The position numbers were made by a program, and so were the translations under genes. Source: Arthrobacter sp. Y-9 (lineage in GTDB: Bacteria > Actinomycetota > Actinomycetes > Actinomycetales > Micrococcaceae). Taken from it: DNA of 64,000 nucleotides. Shown piece by piece: positions 44,506 to 55,634 of the stretch. The notes under the pieces are model-generated. The model saw only the letters and a list, made by a program, of their open reading frames with translations, had not been told where the DNA came from and ran no database searches. The stretch spans positions 3,162,001-3,226,000 of the forward strand of contig NZ_CP121463.1 in assembly GCF_029690065.1 (NCBI RefSeq), written 5' to 3'. Position 1 is the first letter of the stretch. Every line of letters starts with the position of its first letter.

Positions 44506-46140
44506 GTGGCACGCGGCGACGGAAAACTCACACACGATCTTCTTCCCGGCGAAAAAGGCCCCCAGGACGCCTGTGGCGTCTTCGGCGTCTGGGCACCGGG
44601 CGAAGAAGTGGCAAAACTGACCTACTACGGCCTTTACGCTCTGCAGCACCGCGGACAGGAATCCGCCGGCATTGCGACGAGCGATGGGCAACGCATCAAC
44701 GTCTACAAGGACATGGGACTCGTGTCCCAGGTGTTCGACGAGACCACCCTGAACACCCTCACGGGTCACTTGGCCGTGGGGCACTGCCGGTACTCCACCA
44801 CGGGTGCGAGCCACTGGGCCAACGCCCAGCCGACCCTGGGAGCCACCGCCAACGGCACCGTGGCCCTGGCGCACAACGGCAACCTGACCAACACCGCCGA
44901 ACTCCGCCAGATGATCATGGACCGCACCGGCGGCCAGCTCAGCGGCGAGATGAAGCAGGGCAACACCTCGGACACCGCCCTGGTCACCGCCCTGCTGGAG
45001 GGCGACACCGGCAAGACCCTCGAGCAGACGGCGCTGGAGCTGCTGCCCAAGATCAAGGGCGGCTTCTGCTTCGTCTTCATGGATGAGGGCACCCTCTACG
45101 CCGCCCGCGACACCTACGGCATCCGCCCGCTGGTGCTCGGCCGCCTGGAGCGCGGCTGGGTGGTGGCCTCCGAGCAGTCCGCTCTCGCCACGGTCGGCGC
45201 GAGCTTCATCCGCGAGATCGAGCCGGGCGAGTTCCTGGCCATCGACGAGAACGGCGTCCGCACCCAGCGCTTCGCCGAGGCCACCCCGGCCGGCTGCGTC
45301 TTCGAGTACGTCTACCTGGCCCGTCCGGACGCCTCGATCGCCGGCCGCTCCGTCTACGAATCCCGCGTGGAGATGGGCCGTCAGCTCGCCCGCGAGAACA
45401 CCCACGAGGCGGACATCGTCATCCCCGTGCCGGAATCTGGCACGCCCGCCGCCGTCGGCTACGCCGAGGAGTCCGGCATCCCGTTCGCACACGGCTTCGT
45501 GAAGAACTCCTATGTGGGACGCACCTTCATCCAGCCCTCGCAGACGCTGCGCCAGCTGGGCATCCGCCTCAAGCTCAACGCCCTCGAGTCCGTGATCCGC
45601 GGCAAGCGCGTGGTCGTGGTGGACGATTCGATCGTGCGCGGCAACACCCAGCGCGCCATCGTGCGCATGCTGCGCGAGGCCGGGGCCAAGGAGGTCCACG
45701 TCAAGATCTCCTCGCCGCCCGTGCAGTGGCCGTGCTTCTACGGCATCGACTTCGCGTCCCGCGCGGAGCTGATCGCCTCCGGCGCCTCCATCGAGGAGAT
45801 CTCCAAGGCGATCGGCGCGGACTCTCTCGCGTACATCTCCGAGGACGGCATGATCGCCGCGACGCACCAGCCGCGCGAACGCCTCTGCACGGCCTGCTTC
45901 ACCGGCAAGTACCCGATCGCCCTTCCGGATCCGGAGCTGCTCGGCAAGAACCTGCTGGAGCGCGAGGACGAAGCCCTGGCCGACACGCAGGCGGTCCCCG
46001 CCCCCACGGCCGAGCCGTCCGAGGAGCCGCAGGTCGCTCCCACGGGCGAGGTCGTCGCGGGCGCCACCGGATGTGATCCGGGCCCCGACTCCGAGTTCGA
46101 GAACTTCCTGACCGACGCAGACAAGCGCCCCGCTTCCTAA
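44506..46140 (+). CDS. purF: Amidophosphoribosyltransferase
   Basis: A 544-residue enzyme for the first committed step of purine synthesis (PRPP plus glutamine to phosphoribosylamine). A short propeptide of 22 residues precedes the catalytic Cys23 in DACGVFGVW. The glutaminase part has LQHRGQESAGIA and GHCRYSTTGAS. The phosphoribosyltransferase part has the PRPP loop VVVVDDSIVRGNTQR. Cys residues in CCFY-like and LCTACFTGKYP segments suit the Fe-S-type Bacillus class. About 60 C-terminal residues are a Pro/Glu-rich tail. purM follows 24 bp downstream. Confidence 0.95.
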   Translation: MARGDGKLTHDLLPGEKGPQDACGVFGVWAPGEEVAKLTYYGLYALQHRGQESAGIATSDGQRINVYKDMGLVSQVFDETTLNTLTGHLAVGHCRYSTTGASHWANAQPTLGATANGTVALAHNGNLTNTAELRQMIMDRTGGQLSGEMKQGNTSDTALVTALLEGDTGKTLEQTALELLPKIKGGFCFVFMDEGTLYAARDTYGIRPLVLGRLERGWVVASEQSALATVGASFIREIEPGEFLAIDENGVRTQRFAEATPAGCVFEYVYLARPDASIAGRSVYESRVEMGRQLARENTHEADIVIPVPESGTPAAVGYAEESGIPFAHGFVKNSYVGRTFIQPSQTLRQLGIRLKLNALESVIRGKRVVVVDDSIVRGNTQRAIVRMLREAGAKEVHVKISSPPVQWPCFYGIDFASRAELIASGASIEEISKAIGADSLAYISEDGMIAATHQPRERLCTACFTGKYPIALPDPELLGKNLLEREDEALADTQAVPAPTAEPSEEPQVAPTGEVVAGATGCDPGPDSEFENFLTDADKRPAS

Positions 46141-46164
46141 GCCGCGCCCACCAGAAAGGCAGCC

Positions 46165-47298
46165 ATGAGCTCCTCCCCCGCCGAGAACGGCATCACCTAC
46201 GCCTCCGCCGGCGTCGATGTGGAAGCCGGCGACCGCGCCGTCGAACTGATGAAGGACGCCGTCAAGGCGACCCACAACTCCTCCGTGCTGGGCGGCGTGG
46301 GCGGCTTCGCCGGTCTCTTCGACGTCTCCCGCCTCCTGACGTACCGCAAGCCGCTGCTCGCGACGTCCACGGACGGGGTCGGCACCAAGGTCGCGATCGC
46401 CCAGGCCATGGACATCCACGACACCATCGGCTTCGACCTGGTGGGCATGGTCGTGGACGACATCGTCGTGGTGGGCGCCGAGCCGCTCTACATGACCGAC
46501 TACATCGCCTGCGGCAAGGTGGTCCCGGAACGCATCGCGGACATCGTCCGCGGCATCGCCGCGGCCTGCTCCGTGGCGGGCACCGCGCTGGTGGGCGGCG
46601 AGACGGCCGAGCACCCCGGTCTGCTGGGTGAGCATGAGTACGACGTCGCGGGCGCGGCCACCGGCGTGGTCGAAGCCGACGCGCTGCTCGGCCCGGAGCG
46701 GGTCAAGGCGGGCGACGTCGTGATCGGCATGGCCTCCTCCGGTCTGCACTCCAACGGGTACTCCCTGGTCCGCCGCGTCATCAACCACGCCGGCTGGGAA
46801 CTGGACCGTCAGGTGTCCGAGCTCGGCCGCACGCTCGGCGAGGAGCTCCTGGAGCCCACCCGCGTGTACGCCGCCGACTGCCTCGACCTGACCCGAGCCT
46901 TCCCGGTGAACTCCGGCAAGGGCATCAACGGGTTCAGCCACGTCACGGGTGGCGGCCTGGCCGCCAACCTGGCCCGCGTGCTGCCGCAGGGTCTGCTGGC
47001 CACGGTCGACCGCAACACCTGGGAGCTGCCCGCGATCTTCAAGCTGGTCTCCGAGCTGGGCAATGTGCCGCTCGCCGATCTGGAGCGCACCCTGAACCTG
47101 GGCGTGGGCATGATCGCGATCGCGTCCCCCGAAGCCGCGGATGCCGCCGTCGCGCGTCTGAACGAGCGGGGCCTGCCGTCCTGGGTCATGGGCACCGTCG
47201 CCGAGGACACCGGCGCCTTCACGGGCACGGTCGACTACGTCCAGGGCGCCAAGGGCGTCGACGGCGGCGCGGTCCGCCTGGTGGGCCAGTACGCCTGA
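46165..47298 (+). CDS. purM: Phosphoribosylformylglycinamidine cyclo-ligase
   Basis: A 377-residue AIR synthetase. It begins with ITYASAGVDVEAGDRAVELM and has LLATSTDGVGTKVAIAQ, GMVVDDIVVVGAEPLYMTDY and GGETAEHPGLLGEHEYDVAG. GLHSNGYSLVRRV and INGFSHVTGGGLAANLARVL complete the ATP-dependent PurM fold. It forms an operon with purF, as in many actinobacteria. AAAGGCAG ribosome site. Confidence 0.95.
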   Translation: MSSSPAENGITYASAGVDVEAGDRAVELMKDAVKATHNSSVLGGVGGFAGLFDVSRLLTYRKPLLATSTDGVGTKVAIAQAMDIHDTIGFDLVGMVVDDIVVVGAEPLYMTDYIACGKVVPERIADIVRGIAAACSVAGTALVGGETAEHPGLLGEHEYDVAGAATGVVEADALLGPERVKAGDVVIGMASSGLHSNGYSLVRRVINHAGWELDRQVSELGRTLGEELLEPTRVYAADCLDLTRAFPVNSGKGINGFSHVTGGGLAANLARVLPQGLLATVDRNTWELPAIFKLVSELGNVPLADLERTLNLGVGMIAIASPEAADAAVARLNERGLPSWVMGTVAEDTGAFTGTVDYVQGAKGVDGGAVRLVGQYA

Positions 47299-47370
47299 CC
47301 CTCCCCCTTCCCCCTCTCGACTGCTCCCGCTGGCTCCCCTGCCTCCTTCCTCGGCACGGGTCCCTCGCCG

Positions 47371-47428
47371 TCAACTGCTCCGTAGATGTCGTTTTGAGAG
47401 TTCAAAACGACATCTACGGAGCAGTTGA
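47371..47428. repeat. Inverted repeat of family A (perfect copy) after purM
   Basis: Arms 47371-47397 and 47402-47428 are perfectly complementary over 27 bp with a 4-nt loop. Arm begins TCAACTGCTCCGTAGATG and ends GTCGTTTTGA. The same arm sequence recurs at 61267-61330 and partly at 48241-48310. Confidence 0.85.
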
Positions 47429-47585
47429 TCGTTAAAGGTGGCTCAGCGGACCCGGGTCTCGGACTCCCCGTCCGGCGCCCCCCGATCCTTCAGTGAGTCC
47501 CGCAGCACGGTGTCGCACGGCGTGACACTCCCCGTGCCAGAATGCGTCCACACCTCACTTCGCATCGACATCCTTGGGGGAAACC

Positions 47586-48203
47586 TTGACCGAGAACACC
47601 GCCGCCTCCGGCCTGCCACAGCCCGAAGACGATCCCCGGGAGAACACCTCCTGGGAACAGCCCCAGTACGGCATCCGTTCGTCTGCGGAGGTGCCCGCCT
47701 GGCATCCGGAGGCCAATGAGCAGCAGCGGGCCGCGGTGGCACCGCCACAGCCGGTACCCGGCGAAGACGTCGAGCGGGGAGCCCTGTTCGCGCTGGCGGT
47801 CGTTCCACTCGGGATCATCGCCTGGATGCTGCTCTGGAAGGTGAACGTGATCGCGTCGATCATCACGTTCGGCGTCGCCACCCTGGCCGCACGGCTCTAC
47901 GTCACCGGCACCAGGGGCCGCCTGAGCCGCACCGGAGCCTGGGTCATCGCAGGCATCACGGCGGTCACTGCGATTCTCGCCTTCATCGGCGGAGTCTGGC
48001 TCGACGCCGTCGATGTCCTGGGCGTATCCCCTCTGGCGATGGCCTTCGATCCGGAGCCGTGGACGCTCCTCGCGGACAATCTGGCGATGAACCCCGACTT
48101 CTTCAGGACCTACTCCGGCGATTTCCTCATGGCCCTGCTCTTCGCCGCCCTGGGCTGTTTCTTCACGCTCCGTCGCCTGTTGGCCGCGACCAAAGACCAC
48201 TGA
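47586..48203 (+). CDS. Four-helix membrane protein, function unknown
   Basis: About 205 residues from TTG 47586, which follows a GGGGGAAA ribosome site; a TTG 12 bp upstream is also possible. The first 60 residues are polar and Pro/Gln-rich. Four hydrophobic segments follow (ALFALAVVPLGIIAWMLLW, VIASIITFGVATLAA, GAWVIAGITAVTAILAFIGG and a last one near FLMALLFAALGCFF). I recognise no family. Confidence 0.6.
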   Translation: MTENTAASGLPQPEDDPRENTSWEQPQYGIRSSAEVPAWHPEANEQQRAAVAPPQPVPGEDVERGALFALAVVPLGIIAWMLLWKVNVIASIITFGVATLAARLYVTGTRGRLSRTGAWVIAGITAVTAILAFIGGVWLDAVDVLGVSPLAMAFDPEPWTLLADNLAMNPDFFRTYSGDFLMALLFAALGCFFTLRRLLAATKDH

Positions 48204-48240
48204 GTCAGCCGGTACACACCGGCACCACCGTCCCACCACC

Positions 48241-48310
48241 ATCGACTGCTCCATAGGATGCTGAAATCCCCGGCTTCCGGGTGAAAACGACATCCTATGA
48301 ACCTGTCGAT
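48241..48310. repeat. Inverted repeat of family A (degenerate copy)
   Basis: Outer arms ATCGACTGCTCCATAGGATG (48241-48260) and its partner 48291-48310 pair with 3 mismatches. The interior still carries the GAAAACGAC block seen in the other copies. Confidence 0.7.
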
Positions 48311-48348
48311 CGGGCGGCCTGCCCACGACAGAAGCACAGGCACGACGA

Positions 48349-48384
48349 AGGCCCCGGGGCCGGATCACTCCGGCCCCGGGGCCT
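48349..48384. terminator. 16-bp perfect terminator hairpin
   Basis: AGGCCCCGGGGCCGGA pairs perfectly with 48369-48384 around a TCAC loop. It lies just beyond the end of the DUF3073 gene. Confidence 0.7.
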
Positions 48385-48415
48385 ATCAGGGGAGGGGACT
48401 CATCCCGTCATCGCA

Positions 48416-48664
48416 TCAGCTGATGCGGCGGGTATCAGTCTCATCCTCCTCGTCGAACGCGTCGGCGTACTTGTCCTCGTACTCCGAATAGTCCGGTTCA
48501 AGAGGGTCCGCTTCGAATGACGCCGCGGAACCACGACGACCGGATACCTGAGAATTGGCGGAGCCAAGCTCACGTTGCAGTGCTGAATAGTCAGTGCTCG
48601 GAGAGTAGTACTTGATGTCCCGAGCCTGCTTGGTTGCCTTAGCCTTTTGACGGCCGCGCCCCAT
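48416..48664 (-). CDS. DUF3073 domain protein
   Basis: An 82-residue protein starting MGRGRQKAKATKQARDIKYY, the conserved DUF3073 N-terminus; the tail is very acidic (DKYADAFDEEDETD). It is a small, actinobacteria-specific family of unknown function. ATG 48664 has GAGGGGG upstream; a longer frame begins with unrelated residues. In many actinobacteria this gene sits near purF/purM, as here. Confidence 0.85.
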   Translation of the reverse strand: MGRGRQKAKATKQARDIKYYSPSTDYSALQRELGSANSQVSGRRGSAASFEADPLEPDYSEYEDKYADAFDEEDETDTRRIS

Positions 48665-48965
48665 GGCGTGACCCCCTCTGTACGTCGATCCGGAGGTGGT
48701 CGCCCTGGCAGGTAGCGAGGCCCCGGAATGTTTGGTCAATGTTTCGTACTTCTAGATTACATGGTTTCGCATTATCGCGTGCGGCCGTGACCCCTCGGGA
48801 CGCGTGTTTCCGGGCTGGCGAGAGTGCCATGCGGGTGCGGCTTGGGTAGAGTCATGAGTAGCATCGCCCCGCGCCACCACGCGTTCCTGCGGCCGCAGTC
48901 CGGGTCGCCGGACTCTTGGTGCGGGCAGAAGAAGGCATGATGGACGACACGGTGGGAGTTTGGCT
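48665..48965. other. Divergent intergenic region, DUF3073 / septum-formation gene
   Basis: About 300 bp without a gene. The stretch 48725-48776 is AT-richer, with TTGACC and GATAAT-like elements on the minus strand, but no pair has good spacing. I could not assign a promoter. Confidence 0.4.
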
Positions 48966-49901
48966 ATGAGCGAACCGACGCAAGGGCACGACGACGGCGC
49001 CGGGCAGCCAGGAGCCGCCCCCGGCCCGGGCCAGCCCTCACCGGGGCCCGGCTTCCCCGGGCAGCAGCCGCCCCAGCCTCCTGCCGGACAGCCGCACTCC
49101 CAGCCGACGCAGAGCTTCCCCCAGCAGCCGCAGCCCACGCAGGCCTACCCCCAGCAGCCCCAACAGCCCGGTTACAGCGCTCCGGGCGCGACCGGCGCCC
49201 CCGGGAACCCCGCCGGCGGCCAGGCTCCCGGCCAGCCGCCCTACGACCCCCGCACCAACACGTACGGCGGTCAGCAGAACGGCCCCCAGAACGGCCCCGT
49301 CTACGGCGCGCCCACCGGCTACCCGGGCGGCTACCCCGCCCAGCAGCCCCCGGCGAAGAAGAGCAACAAGGGCCTGGTGATCGGCGGCGCGGTGGTCGGT
49401 GGCGTCGTCGTGATCCTGCTGGTGGTCTGGCTCGTCAATCTGGTGGTGGGCGGCATGACGCCCAAGGCCGATCCGGCCGCACCGCCGGCCACGTCCAACG
49501 GCCGCACCACCCCTGCTCCCGGGCAGAGCGGCGCCTCCGCCCCGTCGGACGCGGAGACGATCAGCGCTCTGGACGCCAAGAAGGGCCAGTGCTTCTGGGG
49601 CTACCCGGACAACAGCAATTCGCGGCTCGTGGTCGTGGACTGCGGTGAGAACCACTCGGCCCAGCTGGTGAACGTCTTCTACTACGAGCAGGACGAGGCG
49701 TTCCCCGGCGTCGACACCTTCAAGGTCAAGGGCCGCGAACTGTGCCGCACGGCCAGCCTGTCCAGCGATGTGGACTCCCTGAACCTGCGCCAGCGCTTCG
49801 CGTACCCCAGCCAGAAGAGCTGGGACGCCGGCGACCGCCGCGTGGACTGCATCGTCTTCTCCGATGACGGCAACACGCTCACCAAGAGCCTGACCAAGTA
49901 G
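48966..49901 (+). CDS. Membrane-anchored septum-formation-domain protein
   Basis: A 311-residue protein. Residues 1-135 are Pro/Gln/Gly-rich and disordered. One helix follows (LVIGGAVVGGVVVILLVVWL). The extracellular part holds a Septum_form-like domain with DAKKGQCFWGYPDNSNSRLV, VVDCGENHSAQLVNVFYYEQ and a third and fourth Cys (LCRT, VDCIVF), probably two disulfides. Such proteins occur at the actinobacterial cell envelope, with a suggested division role. ATG 48966 with GTGGGAG. Confidence 0.75.
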   Translation: MSEPTQGHDDGAGQPGAAPGPGQPSPGPGFPGQQPPQPPAGQPHSQPTQSFPQQPQPTQAYPQQPQQPGYSAPGATGAPGNPAGGQAPGQPPYDPRTNTYGGQQNGPQNGPVYGAPTGYPGGYPAQQPPAKKSNKGLVIGGAVVGGVVVILLVVWLVNLVVGGMTPKADPAAPPATSNGRTTPAPGQSGASAPSDAETISALDAKKGQCFWGYPDNSNSRLVVVDCGENHSAQLVNVFYYEQDEAFPGVDTFKVKGRELCRTASLSSDVDSLNLRQRFAYPSQKSWDAGDRRVDCIVFSDDGNTLTKSLTK

Positions 49902-49938
49902 TCCGCGCCGGCATCCCGCCGCACGCTGACAAAAGGCC

Positions 49939-49985
49939 ACGCACGACGAAGGGCCGCACCCCGTGGGGTGCGGCCCTTCGTGCGT
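49939..49985. terminator. Bidirectional terminator before the clpB stop
   Basis: A 15-bp perfect stem GAAGGGCCGCACCCC/GGGGTGCGGCCCTTC, extended by ACGCAC/GTGCGT with a 3-nt bulge. It lies between converging genes. Confidence 0.75.
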
Positions 49986-50009
49986 CTGAGTCCGTCAGAG
50001 CGCGAGCGG

Positions 50010-52601
<2,592 letters not shown>

Positions 52602-52689
52602 AAAAGGCTCCTTTCAGCACACTCTGGACCACGGTTTGGTTCTACTCTTCATCAAAGCGCTGCCAGGTGACTCCCGTCAACGCATCTAA

Positions 52690-52722
52690 CTTGAGTCTAC
52701 TTAACTCAACTTTGAGAGTCAA
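52690..52722 (-). promoter_or_regulatory. clpB promoter overlapped by HAIR (HspR) operator
   Basis: CTTGAGT-N7-ACTCAAC (52690-52710) differs by one base from the HspR consensus CTTGAGT-N7-ACTCAAG. On the minus strand TTGACT (52722-52717), 17 bp, TAGACT (52699-52694) form the promoter, so the operator covers the -10 box. Confidence 0.8.
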
Positions 52723-52768
52723 GTTATCCACAGGCTGTTTCCGGCCCCGGAGGGAGGCGTCCCGGGCA

Positions 52769-52774
52769 TAGGAT
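52769..52774 (+). promoter_or_regulatory. -10 box TAGGAT for a leaderless transcript
   Basis: TAGGAT ends 6 nt before ATG 52781, with no ribosome site at a suitable distance. Confidence 0.5.
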
Positions 52775-52780
52775 GCGAGC

Positions 52781-53698
52781 ATGACCGTGCTGATCGACCC
52801 GCCCTTCTGGCCTGCTCACGGCACGGTCTTCTCCCATCTCGTGTCGGACGCGTCGCTCGAGGAACTGCACGCCTTCGCGGCCGCGGCGGACATCCCGGAA
52901 CGGGCCTTCGACGGAGACCACTACGACGTCGCAGCCCGCCACTTCGAGCGCCTGGTGGCCGCCGGAGCGATCCCGGTGGGCGGCAAGGAGCTGGTGCGAC
53001 GGCTCGCCGCGAGCGGGCTCCGCATCCCGGCCCGCGAGCGCCCGTCCAAGATCGTCCCGGCCCTCCGGGAACGCTGGTCGCGGCTCCTGCCCGAGGACCC
53101 GGAGCTCGGCGAGGACCTCCTGTCGCGCTGGGGCGAACCGCACCGGAACTACCACTCCCGGGTCCACCTGCTCAACGTCCTCGAAGCCCTGGACCTGCTC
53201 CTGCCGGGGTCCGGACTGCCCGCGGAACGCCACCGGCCGCTCCTGCTGGCCGCCTGGTTCCACGACGCGGTCTACCAGGGAATCCCCGGCCAGGACGAGG
53301 AGGACTCGGCCCGGCTGGCCGAGCGCGGACTGGGCGCGCTGTCCGATCACGGTGCCCTGCCGGCCGAGGAGGCCGTGGAGGTGGCCCGTCTGGTGCGGCT
53401 CACCACGGACCACGATCCTGCGCCGGACGATCTGTCCGGCCAGCTCCTCTGCGACGCCGACCTCTCCGTGCTCGCCTGGCCCGCGCCGCGCTACGCCCGC
53501 TATCTCGCCGCCGTCCGGGCCGACTACGCCCAGGTGAGCGACGCCGACTTCGCGCGGGGCCGTGCCGCCGTCGTGGAGCAGCTGCTGGCGCTGGAACCGC
53601 TCTTCCACAGTCCGCTCGCTCGGGAGCTCTGGCTGGACGCCGCGCGCGGCAACCTCCGGGGCGAGCTCAAGGCATTCCGGCGAGCGGAGAGCCACTGA
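52781..53698 (+). CDS. DUF4031 domain fused to HD-type phosphohydrolase
   Basis: 305 residues in two parts. Residues 1-85 are DUF4031 (MTVLIDPPFWPAHGTVFSHL, FDGDHYDVAARHFERLVAAG). Residues about 100-305 match the predicted metal-dependent HD hydrolases, with NYHSRVHLLNVLEALD, LAAWFHDAVYQGIPGQDEED, LTTDHDP and LLCDADLSVLAWP supplying the metal ligands. The substrate is unknown, perhaps a nucleotide or phosphate ester. The last base of its stop is the first base of the next gene (TGATG). Confidence 0.8.
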   Translation: MTVLIDPPFWPAHGTVFSHLVSDASLEELHAFAAAADIPERAFDGDHYDVAARHFERLVAAGAIPVGGKELVRRLAASGLRIPARERPSKIVPALRERWSRLLPEDPELGEDLLSRWGEPHRNYHSRVHLLNVLEALDLLLPGSGLPAERHRPLLLAAWFHDAVYQGIPGQDEEDSARLAERGLGALSDHGALPAEEAVEVARLVRLTTDHDPAPDDLSGQLLCDADLSVLAWPAPRYARYLAAVRADYAQVSDADFARGRAAVVEQLLALEPLFHSPLARELWLDAARGNLRGELKAFRRAESH

Positions 53699-54480
53699 TG
53701 CACGCCGCTCACCGCCAGCTGCCCTTCACCGTCCGCCTCGAATGGGGGCTGCGCGGCGCTCAGGCGGTCCTCCCCGGGGCCGCGGCCGCCGTCGTGGTCG
53801 ACACGCTGTCCTTCTCCACCGCGGTGTCCGTGGGGGTCGAGGCGGGGCTCGCGGTCCTGCCGTTCCGCGCCGCGCCCGGCGACGGCGAGCTGCACGACGC
53901 CGCGGCCCGCCTCGCGGAGGAGCGCGGCGCCCTGCTCGCGGCGCCCCGCAGCCTGAGCCGCCTGAGCCTGTCCCCCAGTTCGATCCGCGCCCATGGCGGC
54001 GCGCACCTCGGCCGCGAACTCGTGCTGCCCTCGCCCAACGGCTCGGCGATCTCCGAACACCTGGCGGGCCGCGTCCCGGACCTGCTGGCCGGGACTCTCC
54101 GCAACGCCGGTGCGACGGCGGCCTGGCTGGCGCGCCATCTGCCGCCGTCCGCGGTGGTCGTGGTGGTCGCGGCCGGGGAGCGCTGGCCGGGCGGCGCCCT
54201 GCGGCCCGCCGTCGAGGACCAGCTCGGCGCGGGTGCCGTGCTCGCGGCGCTGCTGCGATCGGCGCCGGGCCGGACCCGGGAGCAGTTGTCGCCGGAGGCG
54301 CGGGCCGCCGTCGCGGTCTTCGAGACATTCCAGGATGAACTGCCCACGGAGCTGGCGGAAAGCGCCAGTGGCCGCGAGCTGGTGCTGCGGGGTTTCGGCT
54401 TCGATGTGGACCTGGCCGCGGAACTCGACGCGAGCCGCGTCGCCGCGCACTTCAGCGACGGGGCGTTCCGGCCGGTGTGA
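53698..54480 (+). CDS. 2-phosphosulfolactate phosphatase-like protein (ComB family)
   Basis: 260 residues. The start QLPFTVRLEWGLRGAQAVLP and AVVVDTLSFSTAVSVGVEAG match ComB, as do LVLPSPNGSAISEHL, AAGERWPGGALRPAVEDQLG and AVFETFQDELP. ComB dephosphorylates 2-phosphosulfolactate in methanogen coenzyme M synthesis. Actinobacteria have homologues whose substrate is not settled. It is translationally coupled to the HD gene. Confidence 0.8.
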   Translation: MHAAHRQLPFTVRLEWGLRGAQAVLPGAAAAVVVDTLSFSTAVSVGVEAGLAVLPFRAAPGDGELHDAAARLAEERGALLAAPRSLSRLSLSPSSIRAHGGAHLGRELVLPSPNGSAISEHLAGRVPDLLAGTLRNAGATAAWLARHLPPSAVVVVVAAGERWPGGALRPAVEDQLGAGAVLAALLRSAPGRTREQLSPEARAAVAVFETFQDELPTELAESASGRELVLRGFGFDVDLAAELDASRVAAHFSDGAFRPV

Positions 54481-54506
54481 CCCCTGCGCGGCTCCGGACC
54501 CCGCCG

Positions 54507-55634
54507 TCACTCCGCCGGCGGGAAGGTGACCCGGACGCGCAGGCCGCCCCCGGTTCTCGCGGTCAGATCCAGCCGCGCGCCGTGAGCCTGGGCGATGGCC
54601 GCCACGATCGCGAGCCCCAGCCCCGATCCGCGGCCTGGCCCGGCCTGCCGTCCGCGGCCCTGCACGAACGGTTCCGTCAGGTGTCCCAGCAGTTCCTGGC
54701 TGACGGCTTCCCCGGGATTCTGGATCTCCAGGAACGCCCCGCCTCCGGGGCCCTCGCCCGTCCGGAGCCACAGGTCCCCGCCGTCCGCCAGGTTGTGCAC
54801 CACGGCGTTCCGCACCAGATTGCCCACGAGCTGCGCCAGGAGGACCCTGTCCCCCTCCACGGGGGCGCCGCCGTAGTCGGCCAGGACGGTGATGCGGCGG
54901 GATTCCAGTTCCTCGCGCTGAGAACCCAGCGACTCCTCCGCCTGCTCCGCCAGATCGCACGGTTCCAGGAGGAGCCGGGAGCCTTCGGCCCTGGTCAGCG
55001 CCAGGAGAGCCTCCACCGTGCCCGTGGCCCGCGTGTTGACCTCCCGCAGACGGCGCAGCAGGTGCGGGACGTCCACGGCGTCGGGGTCGGATTCGGCGAG
55101 CTCCAGCATGCCGCCCATCACAGCGTGAGGCGTCCGCAGTTCGTGGGAGGCGTTGGCCGCGAATCGGCGCTGCTCGTCCAGCATGGCCGAGAGCCGGTCC
55201 AGCATCGCATCCACCGAGTCCGCCAGCTCACGGAGCTCGTCGCCCTTGCCCTCGAGCCGGATGCGCCGGTCCACCTCGCCCCGTTGGACGGCGAGCGCCA
55301 CCTCGTGGATGCGTCCGATCGGTTTGAGCATCGCGCCGGCCAGCAGCCAGCCGCCCACCAGCCCGACCACCGCGAAGAACAGGAGCCCCAGGGCGGCCTT
55401 GGGCAGGAGCGCCTCCATGAGGTCGCGGCGGCTCGGGGCGAACCCGCCGTCGACGGTCACGAGGAAACCCGCCGGAAGGTACCGCAGGAGCAGGAGGACC
55501 AGGGCGAAGAAGCCCGAGCCGGACACGAAGAGGAACGCCGCATAGCTCAGCGTGAGTTTCAGCCGGAGCCCGAGACCCCGGGGCCGGGGCTGGGACGGCG
55601 CGGTGGTGGCGGACGCGGAAGGCCGGTCACTCAT
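54507..55634 (-). CDS. Sensor histidine kinase
   Basis: A 375-residue two-component kinase. Two membrane helices (around residues 30-52 and 78-103) flank a short sensor loop; then come HAMP, the H-box RFAANASHELRTPHAVMGGM, the N-box VGNLVRNAVVHN and the G-box GRGSGLGLAIV. The periplasmic part is only about 25 residues, so it may sense the membrane or a partner. The start overlaps the regulator stop by 4 bp; the pair is one operon. Confidence 0.92.
   Translation of the reverse strand: MSDRPSASATTAPSQPRPRGLGLRLKLTLSYAAFLFVSGSGFFALVLLLLRYLPAGFLVTVDGGFAPSRRDLMEALLPKAALGLLFFAVVGLVGGWLLAGAMLKPIGRIHEVALAVQRGEVDRRIRLEGKGDELRELADSVDAMLDRLSAMLDEQRRFAANASHELRTPHAVMGGMLELAESDPDAVDVPHLLRRLREVNTRATGTVEALLALTRAEGSRLLLEPCDLAEQAEESLGSQREELESRRITVLADYGGAPVEGDRVLLAQLVGNLVRNAVVHNLADGGDLWLRTGEGPGGGAFLEIQNPGEAVSQELLGHLTEPFVQGRGRQAGPGRGSGLGLAIVAAIAQAHGARLDLTARTGGGLRVRVTFPPAE

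Noticed and set aside
44464-46941. 825-codon antisense frame opposite purF-purM
   Set aside because: Shadow of two well-recognised genes.
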